Assembly (NCBI RefSeq): GCF_014982745.1 | Contig: NZ_JADCKA010000002.1 | Location: 62,001-126,000 of the forward strand | Reading direction: 5' to 3' | Length of the DNA: 64,000 nt | Origin: Gallibacter intestinalis | Lineage (GTDB): Bacteria > Bacillota > Clostridia > Peptostreptococcales > Anaerovoracaceae | Shown here: piece after piece, positions 62,756 to 64,000 of the stretch | Position numbering within the stretch: position 1 is the first letter of the stretch | Layout: every line of letters begins with the position of its first letter | Program-made: the position numbers and the translations under genes | The notes under the pieces: generated by a model | Told to the model about the DNA's origin: nothing | Database searches by the model: none | What the model saw: only the letters and a program-made list of their open reading frames with translations

Positions 62756-63496
62756 TTAAAACTCCTCCTCTCGGAAAAAAAGGCCACCATTCCCAAACTC
62801 CCAGTGACCCTTTCCTGCTCCTACCTGAAAGTGAAATTTAGCAATACCAAGATCATACATATTTAGAGGATTAGGTTCCTTAACTCTGGCATTAACATTT
62901 CCTCCGGAATAATAAAACTTAACAGGTTGCTTATTCATTGCCGAAGGGGCTTTTGAGACCATTCTAATACCTTCAATAAACCAGTTAGGGGGTTCTTCTT
63001 CGCTGTAAAACAAATCCTCTATTTTTTTACTTTTAACAAGCTTATGCATGCTTTTTCTTATAAGTTTCTCTTTGCTAGTTTCCTTTGGCTTTACTCTACC
63101 AAATACTATTGCACAGCGGAAAATTTGACCTTTTTCCACCGTACATCTGCATTTCTTTTTGTCAAAAGTGCCACCAACCCAGCAGGTTCCAAGACCGAGC
63201 ATTTCACAGGTAAGCACCAGCTCTTCTCCGTAATATCCAAGCTTTTCCTCTATTAAAGGATCTCCGGCAGGGCCCACCAGGGCAATATAATTTCTCACGC
63301 CGGAAAAGGTCCCGTATCCGCCTTTAACTCCCTGAAAACCCTGGTTTTCATCTATCATAAGCTGGATATTGAGACCTTCTCTTAAATTAGTTCTTTCCAC
63401 TATATCACGGAGAATCATTACTTGATCTATAGTTGGAAGTTCACTTGTATATGAACGCCTTGATATTCTTGATAATATCGCCTTTTTATAGTCCAT
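62756..63496 (-). CDS. TM1586-type nitroreductase-family flavoprotein
   Basis: FMN-binding-fold protein of 246 aa, with two repeated nitroreductase halves. It starts MDYKKAILSRISRRSYTSELP (FMN phosphate region RRSYT), continues GLGTCWVGGTFDKKK and ends VSKAPSAMNKQPVKFYYSGG. The TM1586 family is typical of anaerobes; electron acceptors are unknown. The ATG at 63496 follows AGGAG inside the last shikimate-kinase codons and is preferred over an ATG at 63517. It abuts the GTPase-nuclease gene without a gap, suggesting co-expression. Confidence 0.85.
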   Translation of the reverse strand: MDYKKAILSRISRRSYTSELPTIDQVMILRDIVERTNLREGLNIQLMIDENQGFQGVKGGYGTFSGVRNYIALVGPAGDPLIEEKLGYYGEELVLTCEMLGLGTCWVGGTFDKKKCRCTVEKGQIFRCAIVFGRVKPKETSKEKLIRKSMHKLVKSKKIEDLFYSEEEPPNWFIEGIRMVSKAPSAMNKQPVKFYYSGGNVNARVKEPNPLNMYDLGIAKFHFQVGAGKGHWEFGNGGLFFREEEF

Positions 63497-63500
63497 CAGA

Positions 63501-64000
63501 TTATTCTCCTGAAACAAAATGTGATTTTATAAGCTCCATAGACTCGCCAACGGTGAGTCCAGAAACATTTACTGTAATGTCAGCATATTTTTCATAAAGT
63601 GGCTTTCTTTCATCGTAAAGATCCTGTAAGGTCCATCCGTCTTTTATGGAAACTCCTCTTTCTCTTAAGTCTCCCAGTCTTTCCTCAAGTTCCTTACATG
63701 TTATATCAAGATAAACCACAGTACCTTGTGCTTTAAGATTTTCCATGGCCTTTTCACCGTATACAACGCTTCCGCCTGTGGCAATAACGGTATTTTCCAC
63801 ATCAATGGCAGCATTGACTTCCTCTTCGATAACATTAAAACCCTCAGGACCGTGGATATTTAAAAGTTCCTCAAGTCTCATACCCTTTACATGCTGAATC
63901 AAAATATCGGAGTCTATAAAATCCATTCCCATATTTTTAGCTAATATTACGCCATTTGTGCTTTTGCCACTTCCAGGCATACCAATTAAAATTATATTAT
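63501..64000 (-). CDS. aroK: Shikimate kinase, N-terminus cut by the window edge
   Basis: Kinase of the aromatic pathway making shikimate-3-phosphate. The visible 166 residues include the P-loop GMPGSGKST, the shikimate site DFIDSDILIQ, VIATGGSVVYGEKAMENLK and the LID-arginine segment LEERLGDLRERGVSIK. The start codon lies beyond 64000: the frame is open at the edge as NIILIG before the P-loop, so only a few residues are missing. It ends just before the nitroreductase ribosome site. Confidence 0.93.
   Translation of the reverse strand, partial: NIILIGMPGSGKSTNGVILAKNMGMDFIDSDILIQHVKGMRLEELLNIHGPEGFNVIEEEVNAAIDVENTVIATGGSVVYGEKAMENLKAQGTVVYLDITCKELEERLGDLRERGVSIKDGWTLQDLYDERKPLYEKYADITVNVSGLTVGESMELIKSHFVSGE

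Noticed and set aside
1-64000. tRNA, rRNA, CRISPR arrays, prophage or insertion sequences
   Set aside because: I saw no cloverleaf-like intergenic sequence, regular repeat-spacer pattern, transposase or integrase; small structured RNAs other than the two riboswitches could still be missed.

Overview
The window looks like a chromosomal segment of a low-GC anaerobic Clostridium-like bacterium. Signs are the SCIFF peptide with its radical-SAM maturase, HrcA/CIRCE control of the dnaK operon, riboswitch classes typical of Firmicutes, and a 4-hydroxybutyrate fermentation cluster. The 4-hydroxybutyryl-CoA dehydratase closely resembles my recollection of the Clostridium aminobutyricum enzyme (family Anaerovoracaceae / Clostridiales Family XIII), so that family is my best guess. 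I see no rRNA, tRNA, CRISPR array, phage or insertion sequence. Most of the DNA is ordinary core genome.

Layout. 1-4.9 kb (minus): an Asp23 protein, nusB, an M22-like protein, xseA, xseB, ispA and dxs, which runs off the left edge. 4.95-9.7 kb (minus): hrcA-grpE-dnaK-dnaJ behind a perfect CIRCE operator. 9.8-14.6 kb: an NhaC-type antiporter, then (minus) glpK, a preQ1-I riboswitch, a VUT-family queuosine-precursor transporter and an SDR. This block sits between hrcA and the usual neighbours hemW-lepA (14.6-17.6 kb); rpsT diverges from lepA. 18-24.1 kb: an acyl-CoA synthetase, deoD, and a YtrA-type gntR/ABC operon with its operator. 24.1-31.4 kb: a polysaccharide deacetylase, scfB and scfA (SCIFF; scfA was found by eye), a yybP-ykoY (Mn2+) riboswitch with a P-type ATPase, and dinB. 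31.5-41.6 kb (minus): typA, a Cys-rich protein, pyc, dnaE and pfkA, probably one long transcript. 41.7-51.4 kb: an amidase, a methyltransferase, an OFA-type MFS carrier, nhaC, ung, a DUF6873-like protein, msrA, a radical-SAM protein, and an ACT/UPF0210 pair.

51.4-60.2 kb is the accessory and most interesting region. It holds a PAS/sigma-54 activator, 4-hydroxybutyrate dehydrogenase, 4-hydroxybutyrate CoA-transferase, a small Cys-rich protein, 4-hydroxybutyryl-CoA dehydratase and an Nfu-type Fe-S protein. Next come fused remnants of a class-III (GABA-type) aminotransferase and an APC permease, and then a second CoA-transferase. The intact enzymes convert succinate semialdehyde via 4-hydroxybutyrate and 4-hydroxybutyryl-CoA to crotonyl-CoA. 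The GABA uptake and transamination steps appear to have been lost here. 60.2-64 kb (minus): a shikimate kinase (cut by the right edge), a TM1586-type nitroreductase, and an EF-G/TetM-like GTPase fused to a YacP/Rae1-type NYN nuclease, translationally coupled to the second CoA-transferase.

Best leads: the SCIFF peptide with both proposed cross-link residues changed to Ser; the ribosome GTPase-nuclease fusion; the decayed GABA-entry genes beside an intact 4-hydroxybutyrate pathway; the unnamed CGGC/CGC protein in that operon; and two probable leaderless transcripts.
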